From Acidobacteriota bacterium (GTDB lineage Bacteria > Acidobacteriota > Terriglobia > Bryobacterales > Bryobacteraceae), in the NCBI GenBank assembly GCA_018268935.1, contig JAFDVS010000131.1, forward strand, positions 1 through 56,572: 56,572 nt of DNA. The letters are read 5' to 3'. Every line of letters begins with the position of its first letter. Position 1 is the first letter of the stretch. Shown one piece after another: positions 18,008 to 25,678 of the stretch. The notes under the pieces were generated by a model that worked only from the letters and a program-made list of their open reading frames with translations, ran no database searches and was not told where the DNA came from. Position numbers and translations under genes: made by a program.

Positions 18008-18222
18008 GCCGCCAAGACGCGCCGCGCCTTCAATTTCAGAATTGCGATCAAGTCCGCGCCGTCGATCAAGGCCTCATATTCCGCGTCTTCGTCGGGCGAA
18101 AGTGCTCCTTCGTTTGCGAGCTTCGCCAAATAATCGACGCGCGCCTGCACATCAGCGGAAATCCGGAAATCAACAATTTGGCGCAATGCAGACGGATCCA
18201 GCGAAGAAGCCAGAGGACCCAA
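18004..18222 (-). CDS. Small helical protein usually paired with HNH nuclease
   Basis: About 72 residues if TTG at 18222 is the start; the true N-terminus may be lost. The body VDFRISADVQARVDYLAKLA, then EGALSPDEDAEYEALID and a basic end, matches a short protein family that commonly precedes HNH endonuclease genes in Cyanobacteria, Planctomycetes and Acidobacteria (from memory). It overlaps the HNH remnant by four bases. Similarity begins right beside the second copy of the 29-base repeat (18229-18257), so the upstream part may have been replaced. Function is unknown; an antitoxin- or adaptor-like role has not been shown. Confidence 0.55.
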   Translation of the reverse strand: MGPLASSLDPSALRQIVDFRISADVQARVDYLAKLANEGALSPDEDAEYEALIDGADLIAILKLKARRVLAA

Positions 18223-18228
18223 GAGGCT

Positions 18229-18257
18229 GCGCGGTCCGGAGATGCACTCACGCCCAT
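18229..18257 (+). repeat. 29-base direct repeat, copy 2
   Basis: Second copy of the element at 17855-17883, immediately upstream (minus-strand sense) of the small HNH-associated gene. The two copies bracket the remnants. Bases 18258-18446 that follow contain no gene; they include a GC-rich stretch (about 18297-18395) that looks like repeat debris but has no other copy in this window. Confidence 0.8.
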
Positions 18258-18446
18258 CAGCGCCCCGTAACTGTGACCGGCAAATGCCAATCCGTTGGGG
18301 ATTGGCGCCGGGGGGTTTGGTGATCCCGCGCATCCAGCAGCCCGTGTCTGAAGGCTCGAACAACCGCTTGCTGACGCGCGCGGCTAAGCAGAATCGGCAA
18401 CTTGGAGTAACAGAGCGGTTCAAGACCCGGGCTTCTCGCGCGAGAC

Positions 18447-19604
18447 TCACGAGTATTTCAACACCGACCCCGCAATGTGCCGCAGCCCATCCGCCAGGTT
18501 GTAATAATACGTCACCAGGACGCGCTTGCCGGGTAGGGCCACGGCCCAGGGATAGCCGAGGTCCGTCGTGCCGCCATCCTCGCGGATCACGAACTCCTCC
18601 GCCTTGGCGGCGTTCGAACACTCCGCGTCGAGAATCCGCGCACGAATCCCATAGGGCTTGTGGCGGTAGCCGTACACCAGTAGAACACGGTTGTCCTCCA
18701 GGCGGATGGCGTGATGCGGATGCCCCTGCCAGCCGAGATCCTGCCAGGGCTCGAAGCTTTTGCCTCCGTCGCGCGACCGGGCGAGCACGGTGTGATCCTC
18801 CATCCGCGCCGTGCGGATGAACGACACCAGATCGCCCTTCGGGGTCTCATAGATGCACGATTCGTTGAAATCGGCCTTGGCATCGGTGGCCACCGGGCAC
18901 GAATACTTCCAGTTTCTGCCACCATCGGCCGAGGTCATGAGATGAACATCGGTGCGTGCCGCATCGCCGGGCTTCGGATAGGCAATCACCCAATGAAGCC
19001 GCCCGTCCTTGCCCTGATAAAGGGCTCCGCGGTTGTACACGGGAAGCGGCTTGCCGTAGGCGTTCTTGATGTCCCGTCCAGGCACGGGAGGCGGATATTC
19101 CGGGCCTGACCAGTGCTTGCCGCCATCGGTGGAACGCACCAGGTAGCCGCCCTGAAAAACAAACTGCTTCAACTCATAGCTACCGGCGGTCTTTGCTCCG
19201 GCTTCGCGATTGAGCCAGCTCCACAGATAGGACGCGCAAATCAGCGTGCCGTCGCGCAATTGCACCAGGCAGGGATCCTGCGACCCGCCGAGCGGATGCG
19301 CCGCAATCAGCTCGGGTTCCTTCGTCCAGTTCATGCCGCCATCGCGCGAGCGGACCAGCACCAGGTAGCTGTTGGAGTCGGTATGCGTATAGCGGCTCTC
19401 ACCCAGCAGGCGGCGGTTCGGCGCACGGCGGAAGGCGAGCACCAATTCGCCATCCTTGCGCCGGACCACGGACGGAAACGCGCAGTAATACGCGTCGTCC
19501 TGATAGATAACGAGGTCTTTTTCCTTTTCCAGCGCGGCGCCGCGCGCCACTCCCGCCCCTAACACCAGGCCCATCGAAAACGTCCGTCGGTTCAAAGTGG
19601 ACAT
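18447..19604 (-). CDS. Exported sialidase / BNR-repeat exo-alpha-sialidase-like protein
   Basis: Six-bladed propeller protein of 385 residues with four Asp-boxes: SRDGGMNW (86-93), STDGGKHW (158-165), SADGGRNW (225-232) and SRDGGKSF (277-284). The N-terminus has a twin-arginine-like signal (NRRTFSMGLVLGAG), implying periplasmic or outer location. The Asp-box fold covers sialidases and other glycoside-active or binding proteins; catalytic residues (Arg triad, Tyr/Glu pair) cannot be confirmed by eye, so 'sialidase' is a family label. It stands alone between the HNH remnant and a VapBC module. Confidence 0.85.
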   Translation of the reverse strand: MSTLNRRTFSMGLVLGAGVARGAALEKEKDLVIYQDDAYYCAFPSVVRRKDGELVLAFRRAPNRRLLGESRYTHTDSNSYLVLVRSRDGGMNWTKEPELIAAHPLGGSQDPCLVQLRDGTLICASYLWSWLNREAGAKTAGSYELKQFVFQGGYLVRSTDGGKHWSGPEYPPPVPGRDIKNAYGKPLPVYNRGALYQGKDGRLHWVIAYPKPGDAARTDVHLMTSADGGRNWKYSCPVATDAKADFNESCIYETPKGDLVSFIRTARMEDHTVLARSRDGGKSFEPWQDLGWQGHPHHAIRLEDNRVLLVYGYRHKPYGIRARILDAECSNAAKAEEFVIREDGGTTDLGYPWAVALPGKRVLVTYYYNLADGLRHIAGSVLKYS

Positions 19605-19670
19605 GATCCTCCATGAGCCAGTCTCTCACGTTGGCTAAGACTGAATCAGCGAGGTTTGTCGCGAAAAATC

Positions 19671-20072
19671 TCACCACACCGTTTGAACGGTTGAAGTTCG
19701 AATCCGTCCGTCGCGGCTAATGACGGGTACGCCAAAATAAACAGCTGTTGCCGCAACAATGCGATCCGGCATGTCAGGGATTTCACTTCGTGCAATCTGG
19801 CGCATGGCGGCGACAATCTCGGCGTGAAACGGCGCTTCCTCGACGACACAATCCGGATCGGCCAAAGCTCCTCTCAGGTCGTCGTACACCGCCTCCTCAA
19901 GCCGGCCTTTTTCGATGAGATATACAATTTCGGCAAGACTGATGGGCGATATCACAATGGAATGACCGGCAGATGCCGCGTCCTCAATGAACCGAAGTGC
20001 CGGGACGGATAGCTTTGGGTTCTTCAGTACGTACCAAAGAACCGTATGAGTATCGGCAACTCCGGCAATCAT
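19671..20072 (-). CDS. vapC: PIN-domain toxin, VapC type
   Basis: Predicted ribonuclease toxin of 133 residues. The PIN acidic residues are present: D7 in ADTHTVLWYV, E48 in SLAEIVYL, D103 in PDRIVAATA and D121 in ISRDGRI. The ATG overlaps the end of the upstream small antitoxin gene by four bases, the usual type II arrangement. Length and motif order are normal for VapC, so it appears intact. Targets are not predictable. Confidence 0.92.
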   Translation of the reverse strand: MIAGVADTHTVLWYVLKNPKLSVPALRFIEDAASAGHSIVISPISLAEIVYLIEKGRLEEAVYDDLRGALADPDCVVEEAPFHAEIVAAMRQIARSEIPDMPDRIVAATAVYFGVPVISRDGRIRTSTVQTVW

Positions 20073-20308
20073 TCGGAGTAATCCGCGAAGCCCCGTAACA
20101 TCTCACGGCGATTGTCATCGATTTCTTCCGCTGAGGGACCCGGGCCATATTTCGCCAGGAGCCCATAAGCCGACTTCTTGGGTGAGGAGTGCTGCTTGGT
20201 TTCTTCTCTGGCAAGCCAGCCCAGCCAAGCCACCAGACCCAGCCCCTGCGCAGCCGCCTTCGCCTTCAGCAGGGCAGCCTGATCGTCCGGAAGTTCAATG
20301 ACGGTCAC
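20069..20308 (-). CDS. VapB-like antitoxin
   Basis: Small protein of 79 residues directly upstream of and overlapping vapC. The N-terminus (MTVIELPDDQAALLKAKAAA) looks like a short beta strand plus helix, as in ribbon-helix-helix antitoxins. The C-terminal part (AEEIDDNRREMLRGF) is a typical antitoxin tail that would wrap the PIN domain. It probably autoregulates the pair; no operator was identified by eye in the 168 bases upstream. Confidence 0.82.
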   Translation of the reverse strand: MTVIELPDDQAALLKAKAAAQGLGLVAWLGWLAREETKQHSSPKKSAYGLLAKYGPGPSAEEIDDNRREMLRGFADYSE

Positions 20309-20398
20309 TGGTGTGAACCTCTAACCTATATTCTCACATCATCCGAGAAGGCTAGGAACGCAAGACGGCGCAGCCACCTTCGCCTTCCACACGGCAGC
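20248..20398 (+). repeat. Imperfect 31-base direct repeat overlapping the antitoxin 5' region
   Basis: Bases 20248-20278, inside the antitoxin gene, recur at 20368-20398 in the same orientation with 27 of 31 identical. The second copy, read on the minus strand, gives a similar KAKVAA peptide. It may be a scrap of another antitoxin copy or a small duplication. The remaining bases up to the response regulator at 20477 show nothing recognisable. Confidence 0.5.
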
Positions 20399-20476
20399 AG
20401 GTTAAGAACGTAAAACCACAGCCCCATTCCGCAACTGCGCCGCCACGGCCTACGTCACACACCACAGCCAATCACG

Positions 20477-21154
20477 ATGCCACGCCATATTCTTCTGGTC
20501 GAGGACGATCAGAACCTAGCCACCGTTCTTTGCGACACCTTACGCCATTCCGGATACAGTGTGGAACACACCTCGGACAGCCGCGTCGATCGCCTCGCCA
20601 GGCAGACGTACGATCTGCTGATACTCGATGTCCTGCTGCCGGATGGAGATGGCTTCGCCGTCTGCCGCCGTCTTCGCGGAGAAGGGGTTCAGACCCCGGT
20701 CATGATGCTCACTGGTTTGAATGATCCGGGGTCGATTGTGAAAGGGCTGGCCGAAGGCGCGGACGACTACGTGACGAAGCCTTTCGACCCCGCGGTGCTG
20801 CTGGCGCGGATTGAGGCCCTGCTGCGGCGGGAGGCGCTCTATCGCTCACAGAACATGGCTGGGTATCAATTTGGGGAAGTGACGGTTGATTTCCGGAAAG
20901 GTTTTGTCATTCGGAAGAATGTGCGATTGAGCTTGTCGGCGAAGGAACTGCATTTGATGCGCTACTTGATTTCGCGGCGTGGGGAGATATTGAGCCGGCA
21001 TGAACTGTTACGCGAGGTATGGGGCTATTCCGACGCCATCACGCGCACGGTGGATGTTCATATCGCAGCCCTGCGCCAGAAGGTGGAAGAAAAGCCCCAT
21101 CACCCGGCTTATATTGTTACGGTGCGAGGCGAGGGTTATCGCTTCGCGGGTTAG
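20477..21154 (+). CDS. OmpR-family response regulator without adjacent kinase
   Basis: Receiver and winged-helix domains, 225 residues. The receiver has E9-D10-D11, phospho-acceptor D51 in LILDVLLPDGDG, T in MMLTGLN and K in VTKPFD. The DNA-binding domain ends VRGEGYRFAG. Neither neighbour is a histidine kinase, so it is an orphan or pairs with a kinase elsewhere. The next gene is convergent and overlaps by four bases. Resemblance to RRs of the PhoP/QseB type is general. Confidence 0.95.
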   Translation: MPRHILLVEDDQNLATVLCDTLRHSGYSVEHTSDSRVDRLARQTYDLLILDVLLPDGDGFAVCRRLRGEGVQTPVMMLTGLNDPGSIVKGLAEGADDYVTKPFDPAVLLARIEALLRREALYRSQNMAGYQFGEVTVDFRKGFVIRKNVRLSLSAKELHLMRYLISRRGEILSRHELLREVWGYSDAITRTVDVHIAALRQKVEEKPHHPAYIVTVRGEGYRFAG

Positions 21155-22152
21155 CGGCGGCCCCTACCGTGGAATCCGCCACCCCAGCCACGTCCGCCGC
21201 GGATGATCACGCCACCTCCGAAGTAGCTGGGTCCCCAGTAAGAGCCCCAGCCAGGACCCCAGTAGGTGGGACCCCAGTATCCGCCCCAATAGCCCGGATA
21301 CCAGGCCGGAGCGGCACGGCGCTGCAGAGTGGGTGCACGGCGTTCCAGTTTCGGCTCGTAATCACCCTGCTCCACCGGTTGGAAGGCGCTCTGCGAACGC
21401 TCCGTGGAGATGGTGATTGGCTGCATGGTGCGGAAGGTCATGATGGCTTCGGGATAGATTTCGGTGGCCCGGCCGCGCGTCACCAGCACACCGATGACCG
21501 AAGCCGCGGCGCCGGCCGCTGCCCCGATCCCAGCCGCTGCTCCGCCGGCCGCCACTCCGCCGATGGCCGCGCCAAGACCGGTTGTCCCGGCAATGGCCGT
21601 GGCGTCGCGCCCCTTGGAGGTGCCGCCCGAATATTCCATCAATTGGGTGAGAATCGGAATCTGCCGGCCATCCACCAGACTCAGTTCGTTCAATTCAATG
21701 GCCAGCCGTGAGGTGCCCTTGGCCCGGCCCGCTTTGACCGCGTCGGCAACCCGCCCCGCAACGGTTTGACCGCGCCGCGCAACGACGAAGCCGTCGGCGA
21801 TCAGCGGTTGAGACAGAGTGGCTGTAAAGGTATCCCCGGTCTGATTGGTATCGCTCGAAAGCGCCTGGTTGACGCGAATGGTGATGAAGCTGCCTGCCGG
21901 TAGAATCAACTGCGAAGGGGCAGCCGCGGGCGCCTGCGATTGCTCACCAAAACGGCGCCAGCCGCGATTGGTGGAGGGTGGCCGCTGGGCCTCATCATCC
22001 GGAGCAGCAGCGCTCGAGGGCGCCGGATCCGGGTCCGCCGGCGGTGCAGGAGGCGGTTCCTGTGCATAGGCTGAGGCAAGGAGCAGCCCCGCAACTAGCA
22101 TCCTCATCCCAGCGCGTTGAGAACTCTTCGAAATCAAAGGTGCGAGGTTCAT
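21151..22152 (-). CDS. Exported protein with glycine-zipper and Gly/Trp/Tyr-rich tail
   Basis: About 333 residues. A signal peptide (MRMLVAGLLLASAYA) is followed by a Pro/Ala/Asp-rich linker and a domain beginning LILPAGSFITIRVNQALSSD that includes FVVARRGQTVAGRV. Next is a glycine/alanine zipper (about GTTGLGAAIGGVAAGGAAAG) and a C-terminus rich in WGP/YWG/GRG repeats. This is a recurrent acidobacterial protein type with no known function; the zipper suggests membrane or oligomer insertion. A much longer frame to 22767 is rejected because it runs antisense to the ATP-grasp gene. ATG 22152 is chosen as the longest start consistent with a signal sequence; 22107 is also possible. Confidence 0.72.
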   Translation of the reverse strand: MNLAPLISKSSQRAGMRMLVAGLLLASAYAQEPPPAPPADPDPAPSSAAAPDDEAQRPPSTNRGWRRFGEQSQAPAAAPSQLILPAGSFITIRVNQALSSDTNQTGDTFTATLSQPLIADGFVVARRGQTVAGRVADAVKAGRAKGTSRLAIELNELSLVDGRQIPILTQLMEYSGGTSKGRDATAIAGTTGLGAAIGGVAAGGAAAGIGAAAGAAASVIGVLVTRGRATEIYPEAIMTFRTMQPITISTERSQSAFQPVEQGDYEPKLERRAPTLQRRAAPAWYPGYWGGYWGPTYWGPGWGSYWGPSYFGGGVIIRGGRGWGGGFHGRGRR

Positions 22153-22290
22153 GCCTTGGATTATGCACGTCACATGCCAATTCGTATATCGTTGATAGGA
22201 AAAGGATAACCATGAGCACCGCAGCGGTGGTTTCAAGCCAGGATGGCCGAATTCCACCACCCGCGCCGGCGGTTGTGTCACACTGTACAG

Positions 22291-24828
22291 ATGAACCGCG
22301 AGGGCACACAAACCAGCCACCGGCTGGATCCGCGGTGGCCGTATCGGGCCAATCCTGGTTTCTACGATGAAATCGTGGACCAGGCCGGAACAGTGCGCCC
22401 CCGATGGCGCTCGCTGGCCGGATCGCTGGTTTCCATCGGCCATGAGAGCCTGGCAAGGCGTTGGGAAGAAGGCCGCCGGCTGATCCATGAGCACGGCGTC
22501 ACCTACAACGTCTATAACGATCCGAAAAGCAACGACCGGCCCTGGCCTGTCGATCCCGTGCCGATGCTGCTGGACGGCCAGGAATGGGCGCAGATCGAAG
22601 CGGCCATCGCGCAGCGCGCCACCCTGCTGAACGCCATCCTCGCCGATCTGTACGGGCCCCAATACCTCTTGCGGTCCGGCAAGCTGCCGGTGGAAACGGT
22701 TTTTCCCAATCCGCACTATCTGCGTCCCTGCCGCGACATCCAGGTTCCCGGTGGAGTCCATCTGCACGTCTATGCGGCGGACATCGCGCGCTCGCCGGAC
22801 GGGCGCTGGTGGGTGATGGCTGACCGTGCACAGGCGCCTTCCGGAGCGGGTTATGCGCTGGAGAACCGCCTGGTCAGCTCACGGGTCATGCCCGATGTGT
22901 ACCGCTCGATGAAGGTGCAGCGGCTGGCCGGGTTTTTCCAGAAATTCCGCGAGGCGTTGCTCGGCCTGGTGCGGCGCAACGTGGAGAATCCGCGCGTGGT
23001 GCTGCTCACTCCGGGGCCGTTTAACGAGACCTATTTCGAGCATGCCTTCCTCGCCCGCTATCTGGGCTACACGCTGGTGGAAGGCGGCGATCTTTCGGTT
23101 CACGACAACCGCGTCTATTTGAAGACGCTGGGCGGATTGCTGCCGGTGGACGTGATCATGCGGCGCCAGGACGACAACTTCTGCGATCCGCTGGAATTGA
23201 ATGCCGATTCGATGCTGGGCGTGCCAGGGCTGGTGCAGGCCGTGCGCTCAGGCAACGTTGCCATGGCCAACGCGCTGGGGTCGGGACTGGTGGAAACCGC
23301 CACCTTGTCGGCGTTTCTCGAAGGGCTGTCGCGCCACATGCTCGGCGAAGAATTGAAAATGCCGAGCGTAGCCACCTGGTGGTGCGGGCACGACGGGCCG
23401 CGCAACTATGTGACCAACCATCTCGATCAATTGGTGGTGAAACCGTCGTTTCCGTCGATGGGATCGCACCCGGTGTTTGGTGAGCGGCTGAGTGCGGCGC
23501 AGCGGAAAGAGTTCGCGGCAAAGATTCAGGCCAACCCCACACACTATGTAGCCCAGGAACAGGTGGCGATTTCCACCGCTCCGGTATGGGATGACGGCCG
23601 GCTTGCCCCGCGGCACCTGGTGCTGCGCGTGTATGCGGTGGCGAGCAACGGCTCCTATGCAGTGATGCCGGGCGGGTTGACGCGAGTGACCTCGTCGCTC
23701 GAAACACTGGTGGTATCGATGCAGCACGGCGGCGGAAGCAAGGATACCTGGGTGCTGGCCGAGCAGGAGCCGCAGCAGATTACGCTGCTGCAGCCGCGGG
23801 TGAATACGCTCGAAATCAGCCGCGCCACCTTCGATCTGCCCAGCCGCGTGGCCGACAACCTGTACTGGCTGGGGCGTTATACCGAGCGTGTGGAATCGGC
23901 GGTGCGCATTGTGCGGACCCTGCTGCTGCGCCTGTTCCAGGAAACGGGGCCGACGCTTTCCCAGGCCGGGCAGGCCGCGGTTCCGGTGCTGCAGGCGCTG
24001 GGCTACCTGACGCTGGCGCCGGGCGGAGCGCTGCCATCGCCGGCGCAATGGGAACGCGAGATTCTGAACCTGGTGTTCGATTCGGAAACGCGCTCCAGCC
24101 TGGCGTTCAACGTCCATCACGTGCGGCGGCTGGCGTGGCTGTTGCGCGATCGCATTTCCGCCGATGCCTGGCGGATCCTGAATCAATTGGACCAGCAGTT
24201 TTCGGGAAAGGCTCCGCCCGAGGCCCTGCAGGTGAACGCCGCGCAGGACCGGCTGAATCACGCGGTAATCACCTTATCCGCCTTCAGCGGCATGGTGATG
24301 GAGAGCATGACGCACGGCGATGGCTGGCGCTTTCTCGACATCGGGCGCCGCCTGGAGCGCGGCCTGCAGATGACCGAACTGCTGCGCCACGGACTGGCCA
24401 ATGTCGCCGATTCGGACGCGGCCGGATTGCAGATGCTGCTGGAGATTGCCGATTGCTCCATCACCTACCGTTCGCGCTACCTGAACTCGATGCAGATGGA
24501 GCTGGTGCTGGATCTTCTGCTGCTCGATGAAGCAAATCCACGTTCCGTGGCGTATCAATTCGGGCAATTACGGCGGCATATCGAACAATTACCGGAAAGT
24601 CAGATATTGGCACGGCGCCCGGCCGAGGCGCGCATCGCCCTCGATCTGCTGTCGACGGTGCAACTGGCGAACGTGCAGGAACTGGCGAAGTCCGATGCGC
24701 AGGGCAAGCGGCAGGCGCTGGAATCGCTGCTTTCACGGCTCAGCTTTGAGCTGCGCAACCTCTCGGAGACACTCTCTCGGCGCTATTTGAGCCACTCGGT
24801 GGCATCGCGGAGGCTGGTGGCGCCATGA
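22291..24828 (+). CDS. Fused circularly permuted ATP-grasp and alpha-E protein
   Basis: An 845-residue fusion. The first part (about 20-475) is a circularly permuted ATP-grasp domain (DUF404/DUF407 type), with GVTYNVYND, VVLLTPGPFNETYFEHAFLA, an RRQDDNFCDPLELN segment and LDQLVVKPSFPSMGSHPVF. The second (about 520-835) is the all-helical alpha-E domain (DUF403), starting SRVADNLYWLGRYTERVESA. These families are predicted from comparative genomics to make or process a peptide-like tag together with a transglutaminase, which is exactly the next gene (four-base overlap). An in-frame ATG at 22243 is also possible. A short frame with a good AAAGGA site (ATG 22212, stop 22368-22370) overlaps the 5' end in another frame and could couple translation. 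Confidence 0.92.
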   Translation: MNREGTQTSHRLDPRWPYRANPGFYDEIVDQAGTVRPRWRSLAGSLVSIGHESLARRWEEGRRLIHEHGVTYNVYNDPKSNDRPWPVDPVPMLLDGQEWAQIEAAIAQRATLLNAILADLYGPQYLLRSGKLPVETVFPNPHYLRPCRDIQVPGGVHLHVYAADIARSPDGRWWVMADRAQAPSGAGYALENRLVSSRVMPDVYRSMKVQRLAGFFQKFREALLGLVRRNVENPRVVLLTPGPFNETYFEHAFLARYLGYTLVEGGDLSVHDNRVYLKTLGGLLPVDVIMRRQDDNFCDPLELNADSMLGVPGLVQAVRSGNVAMANALGSGLVETATLSAFLEGLSRHMLGEELKMPSVATWWCGHDGPRNYVTNHLDQLVVKPSFPSMGSHPVFGERLSAAQRKEFAAKIQANPTHYVAQEQVAISTAPVWDDGRLAPRHLVLRVYAVASNGSYAVMPGGLTRVTSSLETLVVSMQHGGGSKDTWVLAEQEPQQITLLQPRVNTLEISRATFDLPSRVADNLYWLGRYTERVESAVRIVRTLLLRLFQETGPTLSQAGQAAVPVLQALGYLTLAPGGALPSPAQWEREILNLVFDSETRSSLAFNVHHVRRLAWLLRDRISADAWRILNQLDQQFSGKAPPEALQVNAAQDRLNHAVITLSAFSGMVMESMTHGDGWRFLDIGRRLERGLQMTELLRHGLANVADSDAAGLQMLLEIADCSITYRSRYLNSMQMELVLDLLLLDEANPRSVAYQFGQLRRHIEQLPESQILARRPAEARIALDLLSTVQLANVQELAKSDAQGKRQALESLLSRLSFELRNLSETLSRRYLSHSVASRRLVAP

Positions 24829-25676
24829 TTCTCGAATCGACGCATACGACGACGTATATTTACAGCCAGCCGGCGGTGAATTGCCACACGGAAGTGCATC
24901 TGCATCCGCGCGCGGCCAATGGCCAAAAGCTGTTGGATCACCGGCTGACGATTACTCCGGAGCCCGATTTTACTTCTTCGCGAGTCGATTGTTTCGGCAA
25001 CCACGTGAGCTATTTTTCGATTCACGAGCCGCACACGACGGTGACGATCACGTCCCGCAGCAAGGTGGAGATTACGGCTTCCTCGGCGCCGCTGGCGGCG
25101 CTCGAATGGGAGAGTGTCCGCGATCTGCTGAAGGTGCACGCCAGCGCGGAGGAGTTCGAAGCCTGCGAGTTCGTCTTCCCTTCCCCGCACGTGCAGATCG
25201 GGGCGGCCTATGCGGCCTATGCCGCGCCGAGTTTCCCGGAAGGCAAGCCGCTTTCGGAAGCGGTGGCGGATTTGTCGGAGCGGATTTTCAAAGAGTTTCA
25301 ATACGACCAGCGCGCGACCACGGTCACGACGCCGGTGGAGCAGGTGTTGCGGGAAAAGCGCGGCGTGTGCCAGGATTTCGCCCATCTCATGATCGCCTGT
25401 CTGCGTTCGCTGGGATTAGCGGCTCGTTACGTCAGCGGTTATTTGCAGAGCGGCGAAGGCTCCATCGGGGCCGAGGCGTCGCACGCGTGGGTGTCGGTAT
25501 TCAGCCCCGGCCACGGGTGGATCGACATTGATCCGACGAACAACGTGCATCCTTGCGGCAAACACGTCACCGTGGCCTGGGGCCGCGATTACTCCGATGT
25601 CACGCCGGTAAAGGGCGTGGCGCTGGGAGGCGGCGATCAATTGATTGATGTGGCCGTCTCCGTGCGCCCGGCCTGA
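24825..25676 (+). CDS. Transglutaminase-like cysteine protease/amidase family protein
   Basis: Transglutaminase-fold protein of 283 residues with the bacterial N-terminal beta domain (about 1-85) and the core domain with catalytic triad C182 (RGVCQDFAHL), H220 (ASHAWVSV) and an Asp in WIDIDPTNN (D236 most likely). No signal peptide, so cytoplasmic. Overlap with the ATP-grasp/alpha-E gene indicates coupled expression and a joint pathway. In this conserved cassette the transglutaminase probably cleaves or forms an amide bond in the peptide made by the ATP-grasp enzyme; the actual substrate is unknown. Confidence 0.93.
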   Translation: MILESTHTTTYIYSQPAVNCHTEVHLHPRAANGQKLLDHRLTITPEPDFTSSRVDCFGNHVSYFSIHEPHTTVTITSRSKVEITASSAPLAALEWESVRDLLKVHASAEEFEACEFVFPSPHVQIGAAYAAYAAPSFPEGKPLSEAVADLSERIFKEFQYDQRATTVTTPVEQVLREKRGVCQDFAHLMIACLRSLGLAARYVSGYLQSGEGSIGAEASHAWVSVFSPGHGWIDIDPTNNVHPCGKHVTVAWGRDYSDVTPVKGVALGGGDQLIDVAVSVRPA

Positions 25677-25678
25677 CT

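Noticed and set aside
19689..19705. GTTCGAATCC, like a tRNA T-loop
   Set aside because: No pairing T-stem, anticodon arm or acceptor stem around it, and it falls in the end of vapC.
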